This document shows positions 33,333-42,719 of a stretch of DNA of 64,000 bases, piece after piece. Position 1 is the first letter of the stretch; the number at the start of each line of letters is the position of its first letter. A program made the translations under genes and the position numbers. This DNA comes from Bremia lactucae (taxonomy: Eukaryota; Oomycota; Peronosporomycetes; Peronosporales; Peronosporaceae), in the NCBI RefSeq assembly GCF_004359215.1, contig NC_090618.1, positions 1,712,798-1,776,797 on the forward strand, read 5' to 3'. The notes beneath the pieces are model-generated. The model did no database searches. It had not been told where the DNA came from and worked only from the letters and a program-made list of their open reading frames with translations.

Positions 33333-33539
33333 CGTGTAGATCGGTTGATTCAAACTAAAATCAACCAATTAAAAGAATCACTGTCTTATCGCGTCAATAT
33401 TACCAAAATTGGTAATATTGGAACTGTTAAGTCGAATTTGATAAAAGACCAAAAAATCTATTGATTTTCTCTTAAAGGAAATCGTATTTATTATTCCTCT
33501 TACCGAAAATAATATTTATGAAACGGAAACACCATTACA
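33333..33539 (-). repeat. LTR-2 fragment abutting LTR-1
   Basis: It contains the LTR-2 block with AATATTACCAA and TTGGTAATATTGGAACT and ends GGAAACACCATTACA. Only the outer half of LTR-2 is present and it touches the LTR-1 boundary directly, so LTR-1 probably inserted into, or recombined with, an LTR-2 copy. Confidence 0.65.
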
Positions 33540-33771
33540 ATGTACTTACAGGGCTTTTTAAATATGACCTGAATGCCTTTAAGAAATTACCCCGTATTCA
33601 CCTAACATATGCTCCAGCGCAATTAACAAATTGACGAAATTGACAACCAGAAATAATTCGGAGTGTACTACTTCAATAGCTTTTAAATGTCAAGTAAAAT
33701 TTGACGCTTACAGATTTAATTAATACATCAACATTAAATTACGTAGCATCATTGTTGTTTGTATTATCCTT

Positions 33772-34197
33772 TTAGTTGTCATCTGTATTGAGCTTTTCCA
33801 TGCCATTTTCAAGATCTATTCTCTTTCTTGCATCGGCTCTTTTTCTTCTTTTTGCTGCCATTGTTTTTTCAACTGGGTCTATCTCTCTTTTTACAGTCTC
33901 TGATTTGCTTGTAGCTCCTTTTGCGGTTGAAGCTGTATCAGTAATCTCTTTCGCGGCTTCTTGGAACAACTTCTCGTCTTCTTTGGAGAATTTGAATAGT
34001 TTGGAGCTGGAAAACATTCTCTCCTCAGATTTCGCAGATTTGCGCAGTTCTCCAGCTTTCAGGTATCTAGCAACTGGCGCGACTGGGATTGTGTCACGCA
34101 TTTCCTGCTCTATATTAGCGGCTACGAGGAAAGCACTCGAATCTCCGAGGGAAATCGCAGACACAAAAATACTGCTAATCAGGAGCATACGCACCAT
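33772..34197 (-). CDS. RXLR-like secreted effector with basic C-terminus
   Basis: 141 residues from ATG at 34197; the frame extends further upstream, but this start places the hydrophobic signal peptide first (MVRMLLISSIFVSAISLGDS). An RXLR-like motif RYLK (44-47) is followed by SEER (57-60), the RXLR-EER layout of oomycete host-translocated effectors with the last Arg of RXLR replaced by Lys. The body is charged and helical-looking, and KRRKRADARKR (116-126) resembles a nuclear localisation signal. No cysteine pairs or membrane segment follow the leader. Single exon. The nearest neighbours are retroelements. The target is unknown. An equally long antisense frame is rejected as a shadow. Confidence 0.75.
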   Translation of the reverse strand: MVRMLLISSIFVSAISLGDSSAFLVAANIEQEMRDTIPVAPVARYLKAGELRKSAKSEERMFSSSKLFKFSKEDEKLFQEAAKEITDTASTAKGATSKSETVKREIDPVEKTMAAKRRKRADARKRIDLENGMEKLNTDDN

Positions 34198-35911
34198 GTC
34201 GCTCGTTGAAATAAGAAAGAAAGAGATCTTACTGAGACGGAAGCAAAATGATAATGACTCGCTCCAATTAAAACTGTAGCGGTCTCTTGAAAACAAAAAT
34301 TAAAATTAGACGAGTCATGCAATCGATTGCCACCAATGAAGTGGTGGTAGCCTTGTCGCAGTAGACCTAATGCGAAAAAGATTAGATTTTTTATGCAAGT
34401 TGTAAGGGATAGTGACGCTAACAATAGCAAGTATGAGCTAATATAACGAGACTTTCGAAAAACTCCGATCAGGTGGAAGATCCAATACCATTTATCTTGC
34501 TTGAAATAGAATGGGGGACCTGACTGTGCGGTGACCATAGGCTTTGTTAGTTTGCAGTGGCTATCGGGCAATAAATATCTTATGATAGATAAAGAGTAGA
34601 CATGACAGTCCTGTTTATCATACAAGAATGTCACTGTTTAGCAATTTGTGCCTCCCCCAACCGAAGTTTCTTAAAAAAAGAACGAGCGGATAACGTGATG
34701 CGCTGGCATGCGCGAATCCACTTTTATGGACAAGACGTGAGCGGGACGACATCCTCCCGTTCCTGGACGGAGATAAAGCCTTTTAGCGTAGGACACGTGG
34801 AAATCTTGACTTTTTCGTTGCGACAAATAGAGCCGGCATCTGATTCATATAAATATGATGGCTTCTTTTTGCACGAAAATTAACGACACGTTTGCTTAAC
34901 AAATAAGACAAAGCACAACATATTGAATATTTTGCAGCCAATATCACGTGCTTAGGTATTTAATAGACTCATTGCGCCATTAAGATATAAAGTAATGTCA
35001 TATCGAACCATTGTACAAGCTCAACAATTGCTGTGGTCACAATATCGGAAGCAAGCCGACAACTAATCGAGATGCCGTAAAAAAAACTTCCAGCAACTTT
35101 CTTGGACTGTTCGGAAATGGATGCGACATTCATGCGTTATTTCGCATCGCAAGCATTGAGCTGGAAAAAAGTTCAGATTAATTAAGACCATGTTTTTACC
35201 ACCAGCTGCAGAAACGAAATTTCAAATATATACATCACGCTCATCGATAATTGAAATCATCTGGAAGAGAAAATTGGGTATTCATGCGACGATTGAGCGA
35301 CCAGATGACTTAACACCATGCGACAACACCAAAATATAGTTAGCCCCGGGAGTGATGACACAGCCATTTTAAAAAGTTGCGTTTTAACCAATATTGTGTC
35401 GACACACGCTTCACCACGAGAAATCAAAGCTCCATATATCCTTTTGCAAGGCAAACGATATTTTTACTTGCGCGTAAAGCATGAGATGCAGTTTTGAGGA
35501 CAAGAAGTATCCTATAATAGCGTCATTGATATTGGAGATCCGCAAGGGAATTTTAGATTTATATGCCCGATAAACAATTTAGGCAACAATAAAAGTATTA
35601 TTTTGTCCCCAATGATGCAGCAAATGAAGTGCAAGCCACTAAGTAGGAGTGAAGTATGAAAGTAGAATACCTTCACTCGTCTTTTTGGATCCTTTTGACA
35701 AATGATGTGGCTAGATTAAAACTAGACACTGTTTTATTCACGTTCGACTAGGGAAATATATTTAAACCAAATGTAATTAAATATAAACTTTATCCAATGA
35801 TTGGATGCCATCTGTAGATGTGTATTCCTGCATGGCGAGCTTACTTTTTTAAATCGCAGATGATGTCTTGATCCCCTTAAATGCGAAAGCACATTAAGAC
35901 ACAAGGGTGGG
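34198..35911. other. Non-element spacer upstream of the effector
   Basis: About 1.7 kb with only short frames (for example 34602-34883 plus, 93 codons, unlike known proteins). It should hold the effector promoter. No repeat family recognised elsewhere in the window is present until LTR-3 at 35912. Confidence 0.45.
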
Positions 35912-36516
35912 TGTAGACAGGTGCTACTATAGCAGCCACGCTCTACTTACGCACACACCTTTAGGCACAGTGAGAAGGCGGTTTGACCGTCTTCTCACAC
36001 GTGCAGTGAGATTGTTGGTGGGCCCCTAAGCGACCTCACCCAACGAGCTAAGTACTTTAGTACAAGTGTCGTCACGGAAGCGGTAATCCGTCTTCACGTG
36101 CGCACTTCTTAAGTTGAAAGTTGTAGGTGGGCAAGTCTTTATGGGGGCACGCTCTACTTAAGCACACACCCTAGCGCAGCGGAGAAGCTGTTTGACCGTC
36201 TAATTTCGTGTGCCGTGAGGTAATTGTGGTGGGCGCCTTAGCGACCTCATCCAACGCACTAGGTACTCTGGTAAACGTGTCGTCACGGGAGCGGTGATTC
36301 GACTCCTCGTGCGCACTTGATAAGTAGAAAGTAGTTTGAGACCGATTTAAATATAATCGCATTAAATATAAATTCCAATTTTTACCAAATTGAACTGTCA
36401 TCTCTATTGATTACACTAATATGTTTTGCGAGCGTATCTCTATATATCTCGCGTAACGGATGACGCTAGGCGACATCCCTCCTAATGTGAATGCACCTAT
36501 GTGCATCACATACACA
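35912..36516 (+). repeat. LTR-3 with internal tandem duplication, about 605 bp
   Basis: It begins TGTAGACAGGTGCTACTATA and ends TCACATACACA, matching the reverse of 17731-18125. A module of about 211 bp is present twice (GCTCTACTTA at 35940 and 36151, then CACACACC, GTTTGACCGTC and GTGTCGTCACGG in the same order), which explains the extra length. Confidence 0.65.
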
Positions 36517-36784
36517 AGGGTTGGTCACAAATGTGAACCACACTCAAGTGGTGGGTCTAATTACTTTATTTAAGAAATTGACCATCCCCTTGAGTACACC
36601 AAGTGTATTTAACGGGGACTGTGTAACATTAGGGCAACTTTAGCCAGTTACACTATCCACTCCCTTAAAGAACGAAGTTACATTTTAAACTTCGATAAAG
36701 TGGAAGGAAGAACTATGCTGCTTGACGCGCCGCTAAGTCTCTGATTCACTCTAGCGACCTCTGTTTTCATACACGGCGCCAAAG

Positions 36785-37312
36785 GTGCCACCTACATGGG
36801 CAACGTTGGAGGGTCGTCTGCGAAGACGCCCACTAACTCTTGCATTTAGCGCGCGCGCCGCGTTAACACGCCCTGCAGCGTCCAATGCCTTAGCTGAAAC
36901 GCCGACCGCTACTGCTGCTGTCGCGTTAACGGGGCTTAAGGATTCATCCCACTTAATCAGTGAGGATGTTGATCCGTCGCTCATTGTCGACTACAATGAG
37001 TCGAGACCGTTGCCGTCACCTCAAAGTAATGATGCGGACAAGGATCTCACGAGGAAGGATGATGGCACATTATTGCCCATCCAAACTTCTATCATTGCTC
37101 ATAACATGGAGACAGCAACACTTACGAATGCTGTCTCGTCGTCTGCGCTGGATAGCGCAGCGACGGTTATTGCGAGCGCTGCCCATAAAGGCGCAGCCGC
37201 TTCTCCGTTGGGTAAAACCACACCGTCTTTTGCTCAGACCATTATCCATAATGGTTCTGACATAGAGGATTCTGAGCGTAACGCTCCGCCGACGACGCGT
37301 GAATGTGCTTAG
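36785..37312 (+). CDS. Unrecognised ORF after LTR-3
   Basis: 175 codons, rich in Ala, Ser and Thr, with an acidic middle (ISEDVDPSLIVDYNESRPLP). It lies about 270 bp after the LTR-3 end, where the first ORF of an element is expected, so it may be the N-terminus of an element Gag. No domain is recognised. The DNA carries several perfect short hairpins (37111-37135, 37143-37160, 37238-37255), as in other element ORFs here. Confidence 0.4.
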   Translation: MPPTWATLEGRLRRRPLTLAFSARAALTRPAASNALAETPTATAAVALTGLKDSSHLISEDVDPSLIVDYNESRPLPSPQSNDADKDLTRKDDGTLLPIQTSIIAHNMETATLTNAVSSSALDSAATVIASAAHKGAAASPLGKTTPSFAQTIIHNGSDIEDSERNAPPTTRECA

Positions 37313-37470
37313 TCGCTGTCACAAGCCAGCCGTATTAAACGTGGCTGTGTGACGGGTGGCATATCACTTATGCTCCCTCTCTCTGAATGGCCTCGTGTAA
37401 ACGGGACAATAGCGTCGCTCAAAAAACGCGCTTTTCTAAATGCTCAAAACTATTATGGTGTCATTAAATT

Positions 37471-37749
37471 ATGGAAGACCCGGTCGTGTTGCGTTTAAAT
37501 GAAACGCCCGACCAATACGAGGCGAAATTCTTGCGCCGCATTCATCCGCATTCCGATGCGATGATACAGCGGTCGCAGCGAATTAATATCGCCCGCTTGC
37601 GTGTGAAAGAAATCATGGGCGGTACTGTACCCCCTGTTTCTTCTCACTACGCTACTTCTGCTAGTCCATTTGAGACTAGCGAAGAGGCCTCAGCTGGTGC
37701 TCCTTTTCATAGGCAGTCACCAAGTAAATTCACCGTCTCCCTCATCTGA
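37471..37749 (+). CDS. Unrecognised ORF, possible continuation of the LTR-3 ORF
   Basis: 92 codons: MEDPVVLRLNETPDQYEAKF, then a basic helical segment (RRIHPHSDAMIQRSQRINIA) and a Ser/Thr/Pro-rich tail. It is separated from 36785-37312 by about 160 bp with stops. Function unknown. It ends next to a minus-strand integrase fragment. Confidence 0.35.
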   Translation: MEDPVVLRLNETPDQYEAKFLRRIHPHSDAMIQRSQRINIARLRVKEIMGGTVPPVSSHYATSASPFETSEEASAGAPFHRQSPSKFTVSLI

Positions 37750-37810
37750 TCGCCGCTAGACTCACAGTCGGCGTCACCATCGTCTTCTTCGACGAATGGG
37801 GGTATGAGGC

Positions 37811-38280
37811 TCATTTGAGTCTACATACCGTTTCAGACGACCCACTTAAAATACGGCGCGTCTTTATATACGAGGGAAGGGTGAGCCTATAATTTGAGTC
37901 ACCAACCTCTATTACCACCTTAAAGGGCCCAATGAAACGGTGCAACAACTTCGTAGTACCTCCAGGTAGTACAAAAATTGCATTTTTAGGTAGGGTAGCA
38001 ATACTTAATAGTACTTTTTCACCCACTTTAAAGCGTTCGTTAATTTTGAGACCATTTCGGTCAGCATATTCTTTTTGCTTGTCCTGTGCGCTTGCCATCT
38101 CGTCACGGACTTTTCGTGTGATGGCTAATCGCTTAATCAAAAAGCGTTGAGCCTCGCTCACGCTTTTAGCATCAAACTCGCCTATGATACCGCCGAGAGG
38201 TCGGTCATAGGACGTAGTTTTATTGACCACTGCTAAACTGGCAGGGTCACTAGGGAAAGTTCATGTCTTTAAGCTGATAG
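37811..38280 (-). pseudogene. Integrase C-terminal fragment of another gypsy element
   Basis: The minus frame 38230-37811 reads SVSEAQRFLIKRLAITRKVR, DKQKEYADRNGLKINERFKV, GEKVLLSIATLP and LLHRFIGPFKVVIEVGDSNY: the tail of a Ty3/gypsy integrase with the GPF motif, diverged from both LTR-1 and LTR-4 types. It is cut at the right by the LTR-4 of D1. Confidence 0.65.
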
Positions 38281-38765
38281 TGTAATGGGGCACACATCGG
38301 TTGGAGAACCGTTGTTGTGGTACATTTACTAAATGGGTAAAATACCCTTTATCTAATTTTAAAATAGTTAGTTGCTTAAATCCCATTAAATATGGGCAAT
38401 AATTATGTGGTCGCCGCCAGATATAAATCTGGGGCCGAAATCTATTTTAAATTAGCTAGGGTAAGGTTTTTAGATTTAAATAATTAAATAAAGTGCAGTT
38501 CCTCATTGATCTTAAAGCGTTAAGTGCCTTCCTAAGGCTTGCGCATTGATTTGTAAGAGATAGAAGCCTTTCTAAGGTATATCCTCTTGGGCACTAGTTG
38601 CCACTTGGCTTTACGAACCCCTGAATCCCTTGAACTAGGATTCCTTAAGCTTTAATAGCATGTACGACTCCCAGAGTTGTTAAACCCATAAGCTCAATAG
38701 AACTAAGTGACTCTCTGAGTCTGAGAGTCTTTCTCTGACTTTAGGAGCGTGATAGCTCCGCTACA
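38281..38765 (+). repeat. LTR-4, 485 bp (5' LTR of D1)
   Basis: It begins TGTAATGGGGCACACATCGG and ends GAGCTCCGCTACA. It is collinear with the inverse copy at 59521-59978. Confidence 0.85.
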
Positions 38766-38767
38766 CC

Positions 38768-38776
38768 TGGTAGCAC
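38768..38776 (+). promoter_or_regulatory. Primer-binding site of D1
   Basis: TGGTAGCAC lies two bases after the LTR end, the same core as in the LTR-1 elements. Confidence 0.6.
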
Positions 38777-38825
38777 TCGTAGTCAACCTACGCCTGAGTC
38801 TTTACAAGACTTATTTTTTACGACA

Positions 38826-39843
38826 GTGAAAGAGGTTCCAGAATTGTCAGAAGCGCAACGCGCCGCTTATGACAAGCTCAAAATCTTATTCGGGCTTGAG
38901 CACGTGGAATTTATTATTTCCCAGGGACCAGAGGTCCTGCATGCAAGGCTTGAAGCTTTCATGCGGTACAAAGCCTCCCTGATCGGTCAGGTACAGGACC
39001 CTTTAGCGGCATCTATGCCTACCCGGTACATCTCCGTACCTGACTCAGAGCCGAGGGCTCGCCCTCTAACTGTAAATGTAAAAAAAAATGAGGGAAAAGA
39101 GGGAGAAAATCTCCCTTTTTGAATTGAGCAAATGGAAATGTCCATTGATTACGTCTTGTTCTTACCAGAAAGGCAAATGTGGCTATGGCCATGTCCAAAC
39201 TTGGAGGTAGAGCCATAGAGTGGGCATTAATGTGCAGCACATCCATAAACGACGCTTTCCCCTCATGGGATTCGCTGAAACAGCAAGTGACCAGCATGTT
39301 TGCACCGCCTGATCAGGCTTTTTGCATGCGAGCACGACTCCTAGCGACTCGGCAGGGTAAAAGAACCCTGGGGGTCTTTGTCCAGGAGTTGAGAACTCTC
39401 ATTGCATCTATGCATCAAGACCCGGTGCAAGAGGCAATTGTAGTGACCTTTTTTATGGGGGGTCTCAATGAAGGCATTGCCCGGACGGAATTGTTCCGAT
39501 CTCATCCGGCTACGTTCGAAGAGGCAGTTGCCATAGCGCTACGCGCCGACTTTGACTTTAAGTCTGCCCGCGTTAGCACGCCTGTTTACCGAACAAGCTC
39601 TTCGAGCACATGGGTTCCGTCTAATAGAGCGGAACCTATGTTTATAAGCCTCGTTGAGGAAGGAGAAGAGGCTCTTCAAGCTGTGGAACAGCATAAGACC
39701 ATCCGTAGATGTTATGTGCGCGAATGCACGAAACATTTACGCCCTGCCTGCCCACTTCGAAATTTGCGTAAAGCCCGAAAGAGCTCCAACTCCGACCTAT
39801 ACCAGAGATCTGGTACGGTGCGGGGAAACGTCGATACCCAGTA
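38826..39843 (+). pseudogene. D1 gag
   Basis: 38826-39122 gives the N-terminal part up to KEGENLPF; a stop (TGA at 39121-39123) and a frameshift lead into 39179-39844 (SKLGGRAIEWALMCSTSIND, TFEEAVAIALRADFDFKSAR). The zinc knuckle area reads CYVRECTKHLRPAC, whereas D2 keeps CYMCGGTKHLRPAC, so D1 has lost the second cysteine of CCHC. The protein would package element RNA. Confidence 0.7.
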
Positions 39844-39899
39844 GATGCGGGGCGCCCTTCTGGGGAAGACCTAGGCTCGGTTAAACCTCAAGGAGGTGA

Positions 39900-40605
39900 G
39901 AATAAATAGAACCTTGCCCCAATTAGCTTGGTGCTCATTTCGATTGTAAAGGGCTTTGGTAAGCCGTGGTCAATTTTAATTGACTCAGGAGTGTCTTGCA
40001 ATTATGCTCGACGCCTTTCTATTGAGGGAAATCAACAATACGTGGAGGTACTTAGAGCGCATGGAGATAATACAATAACACTGTTTGCTTAGGGACAGGG
40101 ACTCGGGTCACTGTTCCCAAAGTTCCATTGAACTTAGGTATAAAGTTTCTGGACTTTGACAGTATGGAACGCTGTCTCGTCCTTGATTTGGATTCGAGAT
40201 ATGATCTCATTTGTTGCCTAGCAAAGGTGGGTCCATGACTCTCCAAAACTTTGCTAGGAATATTGCGCGTGGCGCCTAAGGTCTTAGACTTCCAATTGAT
40301 CCACGGTCAGGGGAGTGAAGACAGTAAAATGTCTCATCTCGCCCCTGAAAAGAAGCCGTGGCTTTTGCCAGAAAGGCTTATCAATAGCTTGTCTGGAGAA
40401 GCTACTCCTCACAATAAATATTACTAATTCGGTTCATGATGTTCTAGCCAGGCCATACCAAGAATGAGTCTGTCACTGTTTTAGACATTGGCATGTCTGA
40501 GTTAATAAACTCTAATGTTAAAAACATTAATTTTGAGCCCGACTGAGCAGAAATAAGTAAAACGGCACGTACTTCGTCGAGTAACACTCGCTATACTAAC
40601 GATTC
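39900..40605 (+). pseudogene. D1 protease with an in-place inverted block
   Basis: Protease traces (WSILIDSGVSCNYARRLSIE-like reading around 39970-40025) and a GIKFLDFDSMERCLVLDLDS region (40139-40200) run plus. 40210-40466 is inverted relative to D2 and carries a foreign 115-bp piece (40307-40421). Plus orientation resumes at TCTGTCACTGTTTTAGACATTGG. The active site reads DSG, typical of retropepsins. Confidence 0.6.
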
Positions 40606-40610
40606 ACTAA

Positions 40611-42700
40611 ATGCTGAAAGCAGCGTGCAATATCCCTGAGATACGTGGAGTGGCACGTCTAAGTCCACCGAGTATGGTCGGCCGAGGTGGCACCATCCTA
40701 AGTGTCAATAGTGACACTATTGGCGGTTCGCCAGGGCATTTTGGGTCAAATCCTCCTAATGCACGTGAGGCGACACGTAAACGTTCGCTGGATAAGGAAG
40801 TTGAGTTTTTTAACTCTTTATCGGATGTCAAATTAGACACCATGTCTTGTATAGAACCAATACAGGCTGAAAACCCTGGGGACGTGAATGTCCCGGCCTC
40901 TAAAAGGCGTATTGTCTTCATCTTCACTCCAAGACAGGATGGACACGAAGCGTGTATACCCTCACAAAGTGATACGAGTGAGCAAGTACATACGCTTGTA
41001 AATGGCGTAACCGGTAACATTGAGGGGGAAGTAAGCCTTGCGGCAATCCTCTCGTTACATGCTCTTTTAGAGCTAGACGAAATGTCTATTGATGAGTGCG
41101 GTCGAGTCTTAAAAACTGGTGACTTATCTGAAATGATGGTCATTCGACCTATGGTTGAGTTAAACTCATCGTCACTTCTAGACGAAGCTGTCCTGGATGA
41201 CACAAAAGGTGCACTTTGTGCGCGAAATGGGTCACCGATCCTGGAAGATCCTACGGATCCTTTTTATTCCTTAATTAAGGAATTCCAAGATAAGGTATGT
41301 AATAACCCACCATCTGTTTTAGCTCCGGATAGAAGTGTTCATCATGAAATTGACTTAGTAATGGGAACCAAATACTGTGTCACAAGAACAATGGCTTTTA
41401 CCAAAGGAGCAGTGTGACGTCATTGACGATTTCTTCCATGCAAAGCACGAGGCTGAAATGTTACGAGAGAACAAATCTCCTCATTCGACACCGACATTTT
41501 TGTGTCAAAAAGCCAAATGGTAAATGGCGCATTGTACATGCTTATAATAAGCTTAAGGCTGCCACTATACCAGCCCAAACCCCCATTCCTAGAAAAGATG
41601 TTCTTTAGAACAATATGGTGGGATGTACAATGTACAGTGCATTGGACTTAGTCAATGGTTACTACCAAGTGCTTATGCGAGCTAGTGATATCCCGCTTAC
41701 AGCGGTTAGCACCCAAAGCGGCATGTAATGGGAGTGGCTGGTTTTCCACAATGGCTTTCCAACGCCCCGGCAACATTTAATCGTCTAGTGACGCAACTGT
41801 TTCGCCCTCATCGAGGTTATGCACAGACTTATTTCGATGACATTTTTGTCCATAGTCGTGCGGAGCAGGGTCGGTCGGATATGGAAAACCATTTAGACCA
41901 TTTGCGAGCAGTGCTCGAATGCATGCGCACAAAAAAATTGTATGCCAATGCATCTAAATGCATTTTTGGCGCAGACGAAATTCCTTCTTTAGAAAACTTC
42001 ATTGGAAAGCGATGCCTTAGAGCGATTCCGCTAAGGTAAAAGCCATAGTAGATTGGCCGGTTCCTAAAAACCAAAAGGATTTGCTTAAGTGGTTGGGTCT
42101 CGCCAATTATTTACACAAATATAGCAAAAATTACGCTGATATGGCTAGGCCATTATCTAAACTCCTAAAGAAAGATATAGAATGGTGCTGGACTAGCACC
42201 GAAAATAATGCTTTTCGAGCAGTTAAGGGTAGTCTTATCCATGCCCCGATTCTGGTACTGCCAAACCCAAATTGGCCTTTCAGTATCGTCTTTGACGCAT
42301 CAGATTTTGCCATTGGCAGTGCTCTGTTACAAACAGATGTTGATGGGCATCAACGTGTTATTGCGTTCGAGTCTAAAAAGCTTAAAGCTGCGGAAAAGAA
42401 CTACCCAGTTCATGACAAAGAGTTCCTTGTTATGAAGTATGCTCTCGTCAAATTCAGAGGTCATCCACTCGGCTCTAAGCCGTTTGTGATTTTTACAGAT
42501 CACACATCATTGCGCACGGCGACTAAGTCGCCCCATCTCTCACAGAAAATGGCCCGATAACTATCTTTTTTTGCGGAATCCAACTTCGTGGTGAAGTATA
42601 AGCCCGGCAAGCAAAATGCTTTGGCCGACGCGTTATCACGCAGGCCGGATTATGAGATTCTCATTCAACGACTATCTCGTCACCTATTCCTGAATTAATC
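40611..42700 (+). pseudogene. D1 RT and RNase H
   Basis: 40611-41417 (268 codons) is the linker plus RT start (HHEIDLVMGTKYCVTR). After a frameshift come PHSTPTFLCQKAKW-like and KLKAATIPAQTPIPRKD (41570), then YFDDIFVHSRAEQG at about 41830-41870 with the catalytic YFDD intact. RNase H follows at 42081-42560 (FDASDFAIGSALLQTDVDGH, NYPVHDKEFLVMKYALVKFR, TDHTSLRTATKSPHLSQKMA), stopped at 42558-42560, with KPGKQNALADALSRRPDYE just beyond. Confidence 0.75.
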
Positions 42701-42719
42701 AGTTCGGCTTACGCCAAGG

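Noticed and set aside
33776..34279. 167-codon plus-strand frame with strong hydrophobic segments opposite effector 1
   Set aside because: It mirrors the Lys/Glu-rich effector frame: antisense of AAA/GAA codons gives Phe/Leu/Ser. The minus frame has the signal peptide and RXLR-EER layout, so this is a shadow.
38768..38776. A tRNA gene next to the LTR
   Set aside because: Only the short complement of a tRNA 3' end is present (primer site); no cloverleaf can be drawn from the flanks.
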